64,000 nt of DNA from Actinoplanes sp. N902-109 (GCF_000389965.1 NC_021191.1:4527501-4591500); one strand, 5' to 3'. Shown: positions 1 through 11,006, counted from the first letter of the stretch. Numbers and translations are program-made. The notes: generated from the letters alone by a model not told the origin.

Positions 1-1247
1 ACGCCCGCGCTGCTCAACGCCGGGAAGTCGGTCTTGAGGGCGGTGACTGCCTGGCGGGCCGGGTCGCCGGCGGGCAGCACCCGCTCGTCGTTCTCGCCGA
101 AGTGCACGCCGCTGATCGGGGCGGCCAGCACGAGCAGGCCGGCGACGATGGGCAGGGCGACCAGCACCGGGCGGCGCAGCACCGCCCCGGCGAGGCGTTC
201 CCAGCGGTTGCGGGAGGCACGGTGCGGCAGGCGTACCGGGAGCTTGTCGACGCGGGGACCCAGGATGGCCAGCAGCGCGGGCAGCAGCGTGAGCGACAGC
301 AGCGCCGCGAGAGCCACGGCCGCCAGGCCGCCGTAGGCCAGCGACTTCAGGAAGCCCTGCGGGAACAGCAGCAGCCCGGCCAGCGCGATCATCAGCAGCG
401 AGGCCGAGAACAGCACGGTGCGTCCGGCGGTGGCGACCGTCCGGGCGACGGCCTGGGCCGGGGTACGGCCGGCGTCCTGCTCCTCGCGGAACCGGCCCAC
501 CGTGAACAACCCGTAGTCGATGGCCATGCCGAGGCCGAGCAGGCTGGCCACGTTGACGGCGAACGAGTTGACGTCGTGGCTGTCCGCGATCGCGTGCAGC
601 ACGCCCAGCGAGCCGAGCACCGCGCACCCGCCGACCAGCACCGGCAGGGCCGCGGCGACCAGCGAGCCGAAGATGAACAACAGCAGCACCAGCACGATCG
701 GCAGCGAGATCGCCTCGGCGGTGGCCAGGTCGTCGGTCGAGCGCGCGGCCGAGGCGTCGTTCAGCGGGGCCGCGCCCGCGAGCTGCACGGTTGCGCCCGG
801 GACGGCGAAATCATCGGCGACCTTGCGGTACGAGGAGAGCTTCGCACCGTCGTCCTCGCCCGCCAGCGTGATCACCGCGACGGCACTGCCGCGGTCGGCC
901 GCCGCGTACTGCGGCTGCTTGCCGGGCCAGTAACCGGTGACCGCCGTGACCGCCGAGGTGGGCAGCCCGTGCAGCTGCGCCTCGATGGTGCGACCCAGCT
1001 CGGCGTCGTCGACCGTGCCGCTGTCCGGGCGGTAGACGGCGATCAGGTCACCGCCCTGCGCGCCCAGATAGGTGCGCACCACCTCGGCCGCGCGGCTGGA
1101 CTCCGCGCCCGGGTCGTTGTAGCCGCCCTCGGACAGCTGCCCGAACACACCCATGCCCCACACGCCGGCTGCCACGACCGCCACGATGGCGGCCACCAGC
1201 ACCGGCCAGCGGAACCGGGCCACCCATGATCCCCACCCGGTGACCAA
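1..1247 (-). CDS. MMPL family transporter, C-terminus missing
   Basis: RND/MMPL-type inner-membrane exporter, cut by the left edge so only the first ~415 residues are present. Reading the minus strand gives a first membrane segment (FRWPVLVAAIVAVVAAGVWG), a ~150-residue periplasmic loop (VVRTYLGAQGGDLIAVYRP), then the block of helices typical of MMPL proteins including SLLGLGMAIDYGLFTVGRFREE, the conserved G-x-D-Y segment that carries the proton-relay aspartate. A second periplasmic region starts after VHFGENDERVLP. Start is uncertain: TTG at 1247 has a purine-rich GAGGGGGCAGGG upstream, GTG at 1223 gives a shorter N-terminus, and GTG at 1301 would add a repeat-rich HEGHEGK tail. It follows the gene ending at 1317 on the same strand and may be cotranscribed with it. 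Substrate cannot be told; family members export lipids or drugs. Confidence 0.85.
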   Translation of the reverse strand, partial: MVTGWGSWVARFRWPVLVAAIVAVVAAGVWGMGVFGQLSEGGYNDPGAESSRAAEVVRTYLGAQGGDLIAVYRPDSGTVDDAELGRTIEAQLHGLPTSAVTAVTGYWPGKQPQYAAADRGSAVAVITLAGEDDGAKLSSYRKVADDFAVPGATVQLAGAAPLNDASAARSTDDLATAEAISLPIVLVLLLFIFGSLVAAALPVLVGGCAVLGSLGVLHAIADSHDVNSFAVNVASLLGLGMAIDYGLFTVGRFREEQDAGRTPAQAVARTVATAGRTVLFSASLLMIALAGLLLFPQGFLKSLAYGGLAAVALAALLSLTLLPALLAILGPRVDKLPVRLPHRASRNRWERLAGAVLRRPVLVALPIVAGLLVLAAPISGVHFGENDERVLPAGDPARQAVTALKTDFPALSSAG

Positions 1248-1316
1248 ACCCTGCCCCCTCTTGCCCTTCCCCTCGTGCCCCTCGTGCCCGGCGGCCCCCA
1301 CGGTGCCGGCGCACGG

Positions 1317-2288
1317 TCAGCGCAGCGTGGCCGCCTCGAGCGCCACGCCGCCGCAGTTGTCGTCGAACGAGTCGTCGGTGAGCCAGCTCAGGGTGAGCTT
1401 GCCGGTGCGCGGCGCCCGGTAGGTGATCACGAACGCCGTGGTCCCCAGGCCCCCGCCGCGCTGGGTGAACGTCGCGGTCGCGGCCGGCCCGCCGGTGGAC
1501 AGCCTGGCGGTGAGCTTGCCGCGGGCGGCGCGCGCACCGACGTACAGCTTGAGCGTGCGCGCCGAGGTCGTGGCCGGGACGCTGAGCGTGAAGCCGTTGC
1601 CCTTGTCGCAGGTGCGGATGCCGGTCGGGGTGCCGTCGGAGTGGTCCACCGGGTTGCCGCCGGTCCAGCTGAACCGCTGCGGGCTCAGCCCGTGCCGGAA
1701 GCGCGGCGCGGTGGGCGCGCCCTCCAGGATGGCGAACCCGCCGGTGGCCTTGCGCTCCAGCGAGAACGTGCTCTGCTCACCCCAGTGCACCCAGTCACGG
1801 GTGCCTTCGCCGGTCAGGTCGACCAGCCCGGGGATGCCGGTGCGGGCGATGCTCACCGCGCCCGGGAACGGGGTGGGCCGGCTGGTGCGGGCCGGCGGGG
1901 TGGCCGGGCGGCTCGGTGCCGGTGACGCGGTGGACGGCGACGGGCTGGGCGACGGCGAGGGCGAGTCGCTCTCCAGCGGGATCGGGAACTGGTCGGGCGG
2001 GTTCACCGGCAGGTCACCCAGCGCGGGCGGCTGCACCTGCGGCGCGGCCTGCGGCTCGTCGTGGCGCACGGCCCGGCTGACCACGAACCCGACCGCCACC
2101 ACGACCAGCACCCCGGCCAGGATGACGGCGGCGGGCAGCAGGAACTCGGTGAACCGGCGGTGGCGGGTCTCCAGCAGCGCGGGCGGGACGACGGGGCCGC
2201 GCCGGCCGGTGCTGCGGTAGCCGTAGCCCGGCCCAGGTCCGTCACTGGGCTGGCGCGGGCGTCCAGCCGAACGGTCGTCGTCCGGCAA
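1317..2288 (-). CDS. Membrane-anchored protein with extracytoplasmic beta domain, function unknown
   Basis: 323 residues if started at TTG 2288, which is preceded by a good GGGAGGG ribosome site; the open frame extends upstream to 2534 but that part lacks coding character. Order: charged arginine-rich cytoplasmic N-terminus, one transmembrane helix (FLLPAAVILAGVLVVVAVGF), a Ser/Pro repeat linker (SPSPSPSPS), then a ~200-residue C-terminal domain beginning VSIARTGIPGLVDLTGEGTRDWVHWG. The D-L-T-x-E-G-T-x-D-W-x-H-W-G motif is one I know from accessory domains of secreted actinobacterial hydrolases, so a role at the cell surface is likely. No catalytic motif is visible. It lies 69 bp upstream of the MMPL gene. 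Confidence 0.75.
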   Translation of the reverse strand: MPDDDRSAGRPRQPSDGPGPGYGYRSTGRRGPVVPPALLETRHRRFTEFLLPAAVILAGVLVVVAVGFVVSRAVRHDEPQAAPQVQPPALGDLPVNPPDQFPIPLESDSPSPSPSPSPSTASPAPSRPATPPARTSRPTPFPGAVSIARTGIPGLVDLTGEGTRDWVHWGEQSTFSLERKATGGFAILEGAPTAPRFRHGLSPQRFSWTGGNPVDHSDGTPTGIRTCDKGNGFTLSVPATTSARTLKLYVGARAARGKLTARLSTGGPAATATFTQRGGGLGTTAFVITYRAPRTGKLTLSWLTDDSFDDNCGGVALEAATLR

Positions 2289-2511
2289 CCGACCCTCCCT
2301 GCATGTTCTCCGTCGCTGACGGGAGTACACGTTCTCACCTTGCGTGAGTGACGGAACAGAGCGATTTGAGTAACTACCGTCCTCCGCGCCGCCGCCATCC
2401 CTGGGCATGACTGAGGGCTGCGTCCCTTGTGGCGGCGCGAGAGCCCGGCGGCGGGCGAGTACGGTGTGCGGGGCCCCACACGTGGCGGAGACGAACAGGA
2501 GCACAGAAACT

Positions 2512-3114
2512 ATGAGCGTCCAGGACAAGACCACCGGAAAGCGGCGCGGTCAGGCGCTCGCGGGCGCGCTCGCCGGTGTCGCCGTGATCGCGGTGCTGGT
2601 CGCCGTGTTCATCATCATCCAGGTCTCCGGCGACGACGACGACAAGACCAGCGCCGCCCCGGCCGCCAGCGTCCCCGCCGCCGCCCCGTCGCAGGCCGCG
2701 CCCGAGCCCAGCCCGGCCGAGCCGGCCCCGCAGACCGCGGTCGACCCCGCGCTGCAGAAGAAGCCCGCGGTCACGGCGGGCAAGGGCGACCTCACCAAGC
2801 TCGTGGTCACGCCGGTGATCGTCGGCAAGGGGCCGAAGGTCACCGCCGGGCAGACCATCCAGGCCAACTATGTCGGGGCGACGTACAAGGACGGCAAGCA
2901 GTTCGAGTCGTCGTGGGACACCGGCCAGCCGGCCGTGTTCCCGGTCGGCGTCGGCCAGCTGATCAAGGGCTGGGACCAGGGCCTGGTCGGGGTGCCGGTG
3001 GGCAGCCGGGTGCAGCTGGACATCCCGGCCGAGCTGGCCTACGGCGAGCACCCGACCGGTGGTCAGCCCGCCGGTGACCTGCGCTTCGTGGTCGACATCC
3101 TCGCCGCCCAGTAG
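2512..3114 (+). CDS. FKBP-type peptidyl-prolyl cis-trans isomerase, membrane anchored
   Basis: 200-residue protein that should catalyse proline isomerisation in extracytoplasmic proteins. Residues ~16-38 form a membrane anchor (GVAVIAVLVAVFIIIQ), followed by an acidic patch DDDD, an Ala/Pro-rich linker, and from ~105 a complete single FKBP domain: VTAGQTIQANYVGATYKDGK, F-x-S-S-W-D, the FPVGVGQLIKGWDQGL core and the IPAELAYGE/DLRFVVDIL end. The ATG at 2512 is chosen over an in-frame ATG at 2407 because AGGAG lies ~10 bp ahead and the upstream extension is not protein-like. It is transcribed divergently from the membrane protein at 1317-2288. Confidence 0.9.
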   Translation: MSVQDKTTGKRRGQALAGALAGVAVIAVLVAVFIIIQVSGDDDDKTSAAPAASVPAAAPSQAAPEPSPAEPAPQTAVDPALQKKPAVTAGKGDLTKLVVTPVIVGKGPKVTAGQTIQANYVGATYKDGKQFESSWDTGQPAVFPVGVGQLIKGWDQGLVGVPVGSRVQLDIPAELAYGEHPTGGQPAGDLRFVVDILAAQ

Positions 3115-3118
3115 TGCC

Positions 3119-3910
3119 TCACAGCTCCCGCACCACGACGTCGGCCTGACGGGGGCGGCCGGCCCCGGCCGGCCGCTCCTCCACGGTCCACTTCAGCTCG
3201 CGCAGCGCCGCCAGCAGCTCGTCCACGCTGCCCGGCCCGGCCTGCGCCTCGGCCAGCGAGCGCAGCATCCGACCCTTGGTGGCCTTGTTGAAGTGGCTGA
3301 CCACCGAGCGGCGCGGCGCACCGTCGACGATCCGCTCGTGCAGCACCCGCACCGCCAGCGCATCCGCCCCGGCCGGTGGTGCCCACATCGCCGCGTAGGC
3401 GCCGCTGCGCAGGTCCAGGATCGGGCCTCGGGCCGGCAGGTGCCGGGTCAGGGCGGTCTTCCAGTACGGCGTGAGCCCGCCCAGCCCGGGCAGCACCACA
3501 CCGGCCGAGCACCGGTACGCCGGGATGCGGTCGGTCAGCCGCACCGCGCCCCACAGCCCGGAGAACACGACCGCCCGCTCGTCCACCCAGCCGCGCGCCG
3601 CGGCGGGCAGCGTGGCGTGATCGAGTGCCTCGTAGAGCACGCCGCTGTAGACCTGCGCGGCCGGGGCTGCCGGCGCGGTGCCCAGGGCGGCGTTGCGGGC
3701 CAGCTCGTCCCGCTGCCCGGCGCTGAGCCCCAGGGTGGCCAGCGACTCGGCGACGGCCCTGGCGCTGGTCCGCCGGCTCAGCGCGACGAGCTTGCTGAGC
3801 ACCCGCTTGCGGGCGGCGGCGAGCTTGGGCAGCCACAGCGCGGCCGGGTCGGCGGGATCACCGGTGGCCGGGGCGGTCTTGCCTTCGGACGGCGGGAGCA
3901 GGATCAGCAC
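3119..3910 (-). CDS. yaaA: YaaA (UPF0246/DUF328) peroxide-stress protein
   Basis: 263 residues, full length for the family. The N-terminus LILLPPSEGKT is the hallmark P-P-S-E-G-K; further conserved blocks are VYSGVLYEALD, VFSGLWGAVRLTDRIPAYR and VSHFNKATKGRMLR. In E. coli YaaA lowers intracellular iron and protects DNA during peroxide stress; the fold binds DNA. The assignment is by family motif; a stress role here is inferred. It is convergent with the FKBP gene (4 bp between stops) and 9 bp downstream of the STAS gene, so probably cotranscribed with it. Confidence 0.88.
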   Translation of the reverse strand: MLILLPPSEGKTAPATGDPADPAALWLPKLAAARKRVLSKLVALSRRTSARAVAESLATLGLSAGQRDELARNAALGTAPAAPAAQVYSGVLYEALDHATLPAAARGWVDERAVVFSGLWGAVRLTDRIPAYRCSAGVVLPGLGGLTPYWKTALTRHLPARGPILDLRSGAYAAMWAPPAGADALAVRVLHERIVDGAPRRSVVSHFNKATKGRMLRSLAEAQAGPGSVDELLAALRELKWTVEERPAGAGRPRQADVVVREL

Positions 3911-3919
3911 ATCGGGAAA

Positions 3920-4255
3920 CTATCGGGTGGCCAGCGCATCGACGACGCTGGGATAGATCGCCAGCGCCGGGCTCAGGCCCACGGTGTCGAGCAGCTCACG
4001 CAGCCAGCCGCTGGGCGAGGCCAGCCGGACCCAGCCGCCGGCGGCCCGCGCCCGGTTGTGCGCGACGACGAACGAGCTGAGCCCGGTGGAGTCGCAGAAC
4101 TCGACGCCGGACAGGTCCACCACGATCCGGGGCACCGGCCGGTCCAGCACCTGACCCAGCGTGGTGCGCAGCACCGGCGCCGAGTCCAGGTCGAGGTTGC
4201 CGCGCACGGTGACGACCACCGTGTCGTCGGGGTTGCCGATGACGGACACGTGCAC
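3920..4255 (-). CDS. STAS-domain anti-sigma factor antagonist
   Basis: 111-residue single STAS domain. The conserved phospho-acceptor segment is FCDSTGLSSF, with the serine of D-S-T-G expected to be phosphorylated by a cognate anti-sigma kinase and dephosphorylated by a PP2C phosphatase. N-terminal strands (TVVVTVRGNLDLDSAPVLR) and the C-terminal helix are complete. GTG start at 4255 follows an AGGAGG at 8 bp spacing. No partner kinase or sigma gene is adjacent; a SpoIIE-type phosphatase that could act in such a partner-switch lies at 23996-25669 but nothing here links them. Confidence 0.9.
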   Translation of the reverse strand: MHVSVIGNPDDTVVVTVRGNLDLDSAPVLRTTLGQVLDRPVPRIVVDLSGVEFCDSTGLSSFVVAHNRARAAGGWVRLASPSGWLRELLDTVGLSPALAIYPSVVDALATR

Positions 4256-4320
4256 GGCGGGCCTCCTGCATCGGCGTGGATCCTCGACGGCGGTATCGAG
4301 GAGGCCCCCTTTCTGCCCCG

Positions 4321-5967
4321 TCAGGGCGCGCCCGGAACCTGCGGAACCGTAATGGTCGTGCGCACCGTCGCCTGATCGATCTCGGTGGTCCGCACGGTGA
4401 ACGTGATGTCGTACGTGCCGGGCAGGGGGAACGTCAGGGCGCCGACAGCATCGTTACGCGGCGTGAGCGGCAGCATGGGCTGCGACACCGGCTCCAGATC
4501 CTGCCCGCGCAGCCGGGTCGTGACGGTCCACTCCTGCGCCGTCAGCGGTTTGCCCTCCGGGGTGTAGGTGAAGCCGTGCACGGTGTTGTTCTCGCCCAGC
4601 TCGACCGGATACACGTTGTACTGCAGCGTGAACAGGCCGGCCGTCAGGGTGCCGGAGACGCCCTTCACGGCCGGCGCGTTGCGCTCGGCGGTCACCGCGC
4701 GGCCCGGCGTGGTCTGCACCAGCACCGCGCTCAGCCCCAGCACCACGACCGTCCCGGCCACCTCGAGCCCCACGGTGCGGCGCAGCGCCCCCGGGCCGTC
4801 ACCGAGCACCCGCGCGCCGAGCACGAACCGCCGGGCGAGTGCCGCGAGACCCAGCACCGCGGCGAGGACCCCGGCCTTGGCCAGGACCAGTTTCCCGTAC
4901 GTGGTGGAGGTGAGCGCCCCCACCGAGCCGACCTGGACGACGGCCTGCACCACCCCGGCGCCGGTCAGCCAGACCACCGCCAGCGCGGCCCAGCGCGACC
5001 AGGCGGGCAGGATCCGGCCCAGCACCCGGGGGTGGGCCCGGCGCAGCAGGAACACCGACAGCGTCACCAGCCCGCCCAGCCAGGCCGCCATGGCCGCGAG
5101 GTGCACCACGTCGGCGGCCACGATCGCGGCGGGCAGCGGCGACTCCCTGGCGTGCCCGGTCAGCGGCCACGTCGCCAGCCCGCCCGCCGCCAGCACCAGG
5201 ACGATCGCCGGGCGCCACCGGGAGCGCTCGCCGCGCAGCACGGGCGGCAGCAGCACGGCCACCGCGGCCAGCACCGCCAGCCGGGCCAGCAGTGTCAGCC
5301 CGAACGGGGCGGCCAGCACGTCGGCCAGCTCGATCACCGACACGTCCCACAGCGGGGCGCCGCTGGCCGCCGGGGCCTGCGCCCACAGCGCACCGAGCGT
5401 CGCCGCGGCCGTGGCCACCAGCCCGGCACGGGTCAGCAGGATCGGGCCGCGCCGGGACAACCGCCGGGGCCAGAGCACCGCCAGCAGCAGGGCGGGCCCG
5501 ACGGCGAGCACCAGACCCGCGTACCCGAGGAAGCGCAGCGCGGGAACCGCGACCCGGACCGACGGATGGATCGCGGTGGGGTCGCCCTCGGCCGGGCGGG
5601 CCGAGGGCGCGCCCACCGAGAAGGTCATGGCCCCGCCGACCGGGTGGCTGTCGGCCGAGATGATCCGATAGCTGACCAGGTACGTGCCGAGCGGGTGATC
5701 GGCGTGGCGCACCCCGATGCGCAGCAGCGGGCCGTCGGCGGTGACGCTGCCGGTGATGCGCTTGCCGTCCGGGGCGAGCACCTGGGTGCGCCCGGCCACC
5801 ACGCTGATGTTCTCGCTGAACCGGACGACGATCTCCGCCGGGGCCGTCGTGACCACGCTGCCCGGCTCGGGTGCGGCGTTGACCAGGGCCGCGTGCGCGC
5901 TCGCCGGGGCGGCCGGCAGGGCCAGGGATGCCAGCACGACGAACAGCACCGCAAGAACACGCTTCAC
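4321..5967 (-). CDS. CopC-CopD copper transport fusion with C-terminal extracytoplasmic domain
   Basis: 548 residues from the GTG at 5967, which begins a clean Sec signal peptide (VKRVLAVLFVV...APASA). Cleavage leaves an N-terminal His (HAALVNAAPEPG), a Cu(II) ligand in CopC proteins; the second ligand segment is visible as SADSHPVGGAM. A CopD-type multi-helix membrane region follows (from ALRFLGYAGLVLAV to about VVLGLSAVLVQTTPGR), then a ~120-residue C-terminal beta domain (LFTLQYNVYPVELGENN ... GTYDITFTVRT) resembling YtkA/FixH-like modules. Role: copper binding outside and passage across the membrane. The frame is open to TTG 6003 but no ribosome site supports either start strongly. It diverges from pgm. 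Confidence 0.87.
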   Translation of the reverse strand: MKRVLAVLFVVLASLALPAAPASAHAALVNAAPEPGSVVTTAPAEIVVRFSENISVVAGRTQVLAPDGKRITGSVTADGPLLRIGVRHADHPLGTYLVSYRIISADSHPVGGAMTFSVGAPSARPAEGDPTAIHPSVRVAVPALRFLGYAGLVLAVGPALLLAVLWPRRLSRRGPILLTRAGLVATAAATLGALWAQAPAASGAPLWDVSVIELADVLAAPFGLTLLARLAVLAAVAVLLPPVLRGERSRWRPAIVLVLAAGGLATWPLTGHARESPLPAAIVAADVVHLAAMAAWLGGLVTLSVFLLRRAHPRVLGRILPAWSRWAALAVVWLTGAGVVQAVVQVGSVGALTSTTYGKLVLAKAGVLAAVLGLAALARRFVLGARVLGDGPGALRRTVGLEVAGTVVVLGLSAVLVQTTPGRAVTAERNAPAVKGVSGTLTAGLFTLQYNVYPVELGENNTVHGFTYTPEGKPLTAQEWTVTTRLRGQDLEPVSQPMLPLTPRNDAVGALTFPLPGTYDITFTVRTTEIDQATVRTTITVPQVPGAP

Positions 5968-6082
5968 AGCAGGTAGTTCGCGGCGCGGCGGGGAAAGGTT
6001 CAATGGCTTACCGATCGCCGATGAGGGGTAGGGGCGAGGATACGATCCGCACCAGGATCACCCGCTCTAGGAGGCCCCTTCG

Positions 6083-7726
<1,644 letters not shown>

Positions 7727-7797
7727 TTTCTCAGCTTCGGTGGCCCGCAGCCGACAGGTAGTCCGCCAGGACCCACCGACGAAAGCTGTCCGCCACC

Positions 7798-10119
7798 ATG
7801 ACCGCAGCACCGCAGCGGGGCCGCCGCCGGGCGCGCAAGCAGCCCCGGCCCGGCCCGCTGCCCCTGCTCACCGCCGCACTGGCGGTCGCAGCGGTGCTGG
7901 CCTGGCTGGTCAGCGGGCACGGCGGGCCGCTGCGGCTGGGCTTCGCCGGCGGCCCGCTCGCCCTGGCCGCCGGCTTCGTGGCCTGCCACCGCATCGGCGC
8001 GCGGATCGTGGTGCCCCGGCCCATCCGCCGGTTCTGGCGCACCATGTCGCACGCCGCGCTGTGCGTGGGCATCGGCTCGGCGGCGAGCTTCGCACTGGCC
8101 AACAACCGGCCCGGGCTGTCCCCGCTGGCAGCGGTGCCGCAACTGCTCGGGGTGGCGTTCTTCGTGCTCGCCTTCGCCCTGCTGCCGCGGGCCGGCCGCG
8201 ACGTGCTGGCCTGGGCCCAGGCTGTGCTGGACCTGCTCACCGTCGCGGTGGCCGGCGCCCTGATCTTCCGGTACGTCATCGTCGACCTGGCCGACCCGGC
8301 GGGCACCGACCCGATCACCCAGCACGCCGCGGCGGCGGTCGGCGTCGGCGGGCTGGTCGCGCTCGTGCTCATCGCCCGGGCCGCGATGAGCCCGGCCACC
8401 ACGGTCGACCCGGCCGCGCTGCGCCTGCTGGCGCTCACCCCGACCGCGGCGATCGCGGTGGCCGGGCTGCTGATCGCCGGCGGCGGGACCGGGCGGCTGT
8501 GGATGTCCGTGCTGGCCGGGCCGGTCGTGGGTCTGTCGATGAGCCTGGCCGCGTACCGTCAGCAGCTCGTGCTGGCCCGGCCCGCAGCCGCCGCGAAGGC
8601 ACCCGGCGGGCGCCGCCTCTACAACGCGCTGCCGCAGGCGGCGGTCATCGCCACCGCCGCCCTGGTCATCCTGGTCTCGGCCCGCCAGCTCGGCTGGGAC
8701 CAGCGGATCGTCATCGCCGGTGCGGTGCTGATCGCCGCGTTCGTGGTGGCCCGCCAGCTGCTCGGGCTGCGCGCCAACGACCGGCTGCTCCAGGACGTGC
8801 GCCGCCAGCAGGCCGAACTGACCCACCTGGCGCTGCACGACCCGCTGACCGGGCTGGCCAACCGCGCCCGGTTCGGCACGGTGCTCACCGAACGGCTCAC
8901 CGAGCACCGCCCGGCCGCCGTGCTGCTGATCGACATCGACGACTTCAAGATGGTCAACGACACCATGGGCCACGCCGTCGGCGACCAGCTGCTGGCCGAG
9001 GTGGCCCAGCGGCTGGGCCACCACAGCCCGGTCACCCACCTGCCGTGCCGGCTCGGCGGCGACGAGTTCGCCGTGCTGCTCGACACGGACGACCCGCCGA
9101 CCGCCGAGGCCGCCGCCGCCCGCATCCTCGCCGCCCTCGCCGTCCCGGTCCGGGTGGGCGAGCACCAGCTGCTGGCCAACGCCAGCATCGGCATCGCGCT
9201 CGCCGGCACCGGCGACGGCGCCGAGGAGGTGCTGCGCAACGCCGACATCGCCATGTACGCGGCGAAGGCGTCCGGCAAGGCCTCCTGGACCCGCTTCGAA
9301 CCGCGGATGCGCCACGAGGTGGTCAACCACGCCCGGCTCGGCAGCGAGCTGCACAACGCGATCATCCGCCACGAGCTGCACCTGGCCTACCAGCCGGTCT
9401 TCGACATCAGCACCGGCCGCATGTCCGGCGCCGAGGCGCTGGTGCGCTGGCGGCACCCCACCCGCGGCCCGGTCCCCCCGGGCGACTTCATCCCGGTCGC
9501 CGAACGCTCCGGCCTGATCGTGCCGCTCGGCTCCTGGGTGCTGCGCGAGGCCTGCACCCAGCTCGCCGCCTGGCACGCCGAGCACGGCGCCGCCGCCATC
9601 CGCTCCATCAACGTCAACGTGGCCGCCCGCCAGCTGCGCGAGGCCGGCTTCGTCGACGAGGTCGCCGCCGTGCTCAGCGACACCGGCCTGCTGCCGGTCA
9701 ACCTCGTCCTGGAGGTCACCGAGTCCTCGGTCGTCGACGGCCGCCAGGTCCGCGACACCCTCCAGGCCCTGCACGACCTCGGCGTCCGGCTCGCCCTGGA
9801 CGACTTCGGCACCGGCCAGAGCAGCCTCAGCCTGCTCCGCGCGTTCCCCGTCGACGTTCTCAAACTCGACAAGTCCTTCGTCGACGGCATCTGCGACGGC
9901 GAGGACCGCGGCCGCCTGGCGGTGGCGGCAGCAGTCGCCCAGCTCGCCGAGTACCTCGACCTCTACGCGGTGGCCGAGGGCATCGAGACCGAGGCCCAGC
10001 TGGTGCGGCTGCGCCAGATGGGCTACCGCCTCGGCCAGGGCTACTTCATGGCCAAGCCCCTGCCCGCGGACGAGATGGCCGCTCTGATGGTCCACAACGC
10101 CCGCGCGGTGCCGGTCTGA
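7798..10119 (+). CDS. Membrane-bound GGDEF-EAL cyclic-di-GMP protein
   Basis: 773 residues. The first ~330 form a hydrophobic sensor with many membrane helices and no recognisable ligand motif. A GGDEF domain follows (LALHDPLTGLANRARF, metal-binding DIDDFK, active-site LGGDEFAV near residue 420), then an EAL domain (GAEALVRW near 546, INVNVAARQL, LEVTES, LDDFGTGQSSL, LKLDKSFV, EGIET). Both catalytic signatures look intact, so the protein could make and degrade c-di-GMP; no RxxD inhibitory site precedes GGDEF. In actinomycetes c-di-GMP controls development. 71 bp behind pgm, with only a weak ribosome site. Confidence 0.94.
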   Translation: MTAAPQRGRRRARKQPRPGPLPLLTAALAVAAVLAWLVSGHGGPLRLGFAGGPLALAAGFVACHRIGARIVVPRPIRRFWRTMSHAALCVGIGSAASFALANNRPGLSPLAAVPQLLGVAFFVLAFALLPRAGRDVLAWAQAVLDLLTVAVAGALIFRYVIVDLADPAGTDPITQHAAAAVGVGGLVALVLIARAAMSPATTVDPAALRLLALTPTAAIAVAGLLIAGGGTGRLWMSVLAGPVVGLSMSLAAYRQQLVLARPAAAAKAPGGRRLYNALPQAAVIATAALVILVSARQLGWDQRIVIAGAVLIAAFVVARQLLGLRANDRLLQDVRRQQAELTHLALHDPLTGLANRARFGTVLTERLTEHRPAAVLLIDIDDFKMVNDTMGHAVGDQLLAEVAQRLGHHSPVTHLPCRLGGDEFAVLLDTDDPPTAEAAAARILAALAVPVRVGEHQLLANASIGIALAGTGDGAEEVLRNADIAMYAAKASGKASWTRFEPRMRHEVVNHARLGSELHNAIIRHELHLAYQPVFDISTGRMSGAEALVRWRHPTRGPVPPGDFIPVAERSGLIVPLGSWVLREACTQLAAWHAEHGAAAIRSINVNVAARQLREAGFVDEVAAVLSDTGLLPVNLVLEVTESSVVDGRQVRDTLQALHDLGVRLALDDFGTGQSSLSLLRAFPVDVLKLDKSFVDGICDGEDRGRLAVAAAVAQLAEYLDLYAVAEGIETEAQLVRLRQMGYRLGQGYFMAKPLPADEMAALMVHNARAVPV

Positions 10120-10140
10120 GAACGCTCGCGTCGTACGGCA

Positions 10141-10938
10141 TCAGGCGTCGCCGAACGCGGCCTTGACCTCGTCGGGGGTGAGGGCGTGCGCGCGGAACGA
10201 CGTGGTGCCGGCGTCGCGCAGTTCGCGGGCCGCGTCCCGGAGCGCACCGTACGCGGCCCAGGCCAGCGTCCCACCGGTGGACACCCGGCGCACCCCGAGG
10301 CGGGTCAGCTCGGCCACGTCCGGCGCCCCGGCCACCGCCAGCACGTTCAGCGGCGCGTCCACTGCGGCCAGCACCCGGGCGATGTCACCGGCGTGGCGCA
10401 GGCCCGGGGCGTACACGACGTCCGCGCCGGCCCGGCGGTAGGCGCGAAGGCGCTCGATCGTGTCGTCGAGGTCGTCGTGGCCGTACAGGTGGTTCTCGGC
10501 GCGGGCGGTCAGGACCAGGCCGTGCCGGGCGCAGGCCCGGGCGGTGGCGGCGACGCGGTCGACGGCCGTACCGGGGTCGTCGATGCGGCCGGTTGCCGGG
10601 TCGTAGTCCTCGATGGACAGGCCGGCTGCGCCCGCGTCGGCCAGCAGGGCGACGATTTCGGCGATGCCGTCCGGCTGGTCGGCGTAGCAGCGTTCGGCGT
10701 CGACGGTGAGCGGCAGCGGGACGGCGGCGGTCACGGCGGCGACGTGAGCCACCAGTTCGGCGCGGGTGACCTGCTGGTCGAGCTTGCCCAGGGCGGCGGC
10801 CAGGCCCGACGACGTGGTGGCCAGCGCGGCGAAGCCCAGGCTCCGCAGGATCTTCGCCGAGCCGACGTCCCAGGCGTTGGGCAGCAGGAACGTCCCCCCG
10901 GCGTGCAGCGCGCGGAACCGGTCACGGTTGTCAGTCAT
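10141..10938 (-). CDS. Isocitrate lyase/PEP mutase superfamily protein
   Basis: 265 residues, a single TIM-barrel of the PEP mutase/isocitrate lyase superfamily. Seen: FLLPNAWDVGSAKIL (the common N-terminal motif), the Mg-site region LTVDAERCYAD, the GAAGLSIEDYD strand, and LTARAENHLYG. The usual catalytic Lys-Lys-Cys-Gly loop of true isocitrate lyase is absent, so it is likely one of the many uncharacterised C-C or C-P lyases of the family; substrate unknown. It is convergent with the GGDEF-EAL gene and divergent from the small protein at 10965. Confidence 0.85.
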   Translation of the reverse strand: MTDNRDRFRALHAGGTFLLPNAWDVGSAKILRSLGFAALATTSSGLAAALGKLDQQVTRAELVAHVAAVTAAVPLPLTVDAERCYADQPDGIAEIVALLADAGAAGLSIEDYDPATGRIDDPGTAVDRVAATARACARHGLVLTARAENHLYGHDDLDDTIERLRAYRRAGADVVYAPGLRHAGDIARVLAAVDAPLNVLAVAGAPDVAELTRLGVRRVSTGGTLAWAAYGALRDAARELRDAGTTSFRAHALTPDEVKAAFGDA

Positions 10939-10964
10939 GGCGACCAGGCTGTCACGGATGCGCT

Positions 10965-11006
10965 ATGACTGGGCGCATGGACGACACGACTGGGCGCATG
11001 GACGAC
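10965..11006 (+). repeat. 21-bp tandem duplication at the start of a hypothetical gene
   Basis: Two adjacent 21-bp copies differ at one base. The unit contains ACTGGGCGCATGGACGAC and keeps the reading frame, adding seven residues. It looks like a recent slippage or duplication event. Confidence 0.8.

Noticed and set aside
3059..4375. Long open frame on the plus strand opposite yaaA and the STAS gene
   Set aside because: Composition is Arg/Pro/Gly/His-rich, with no domain; it is the antisense shadow of high-GC genes, as are many similar frames in the window.
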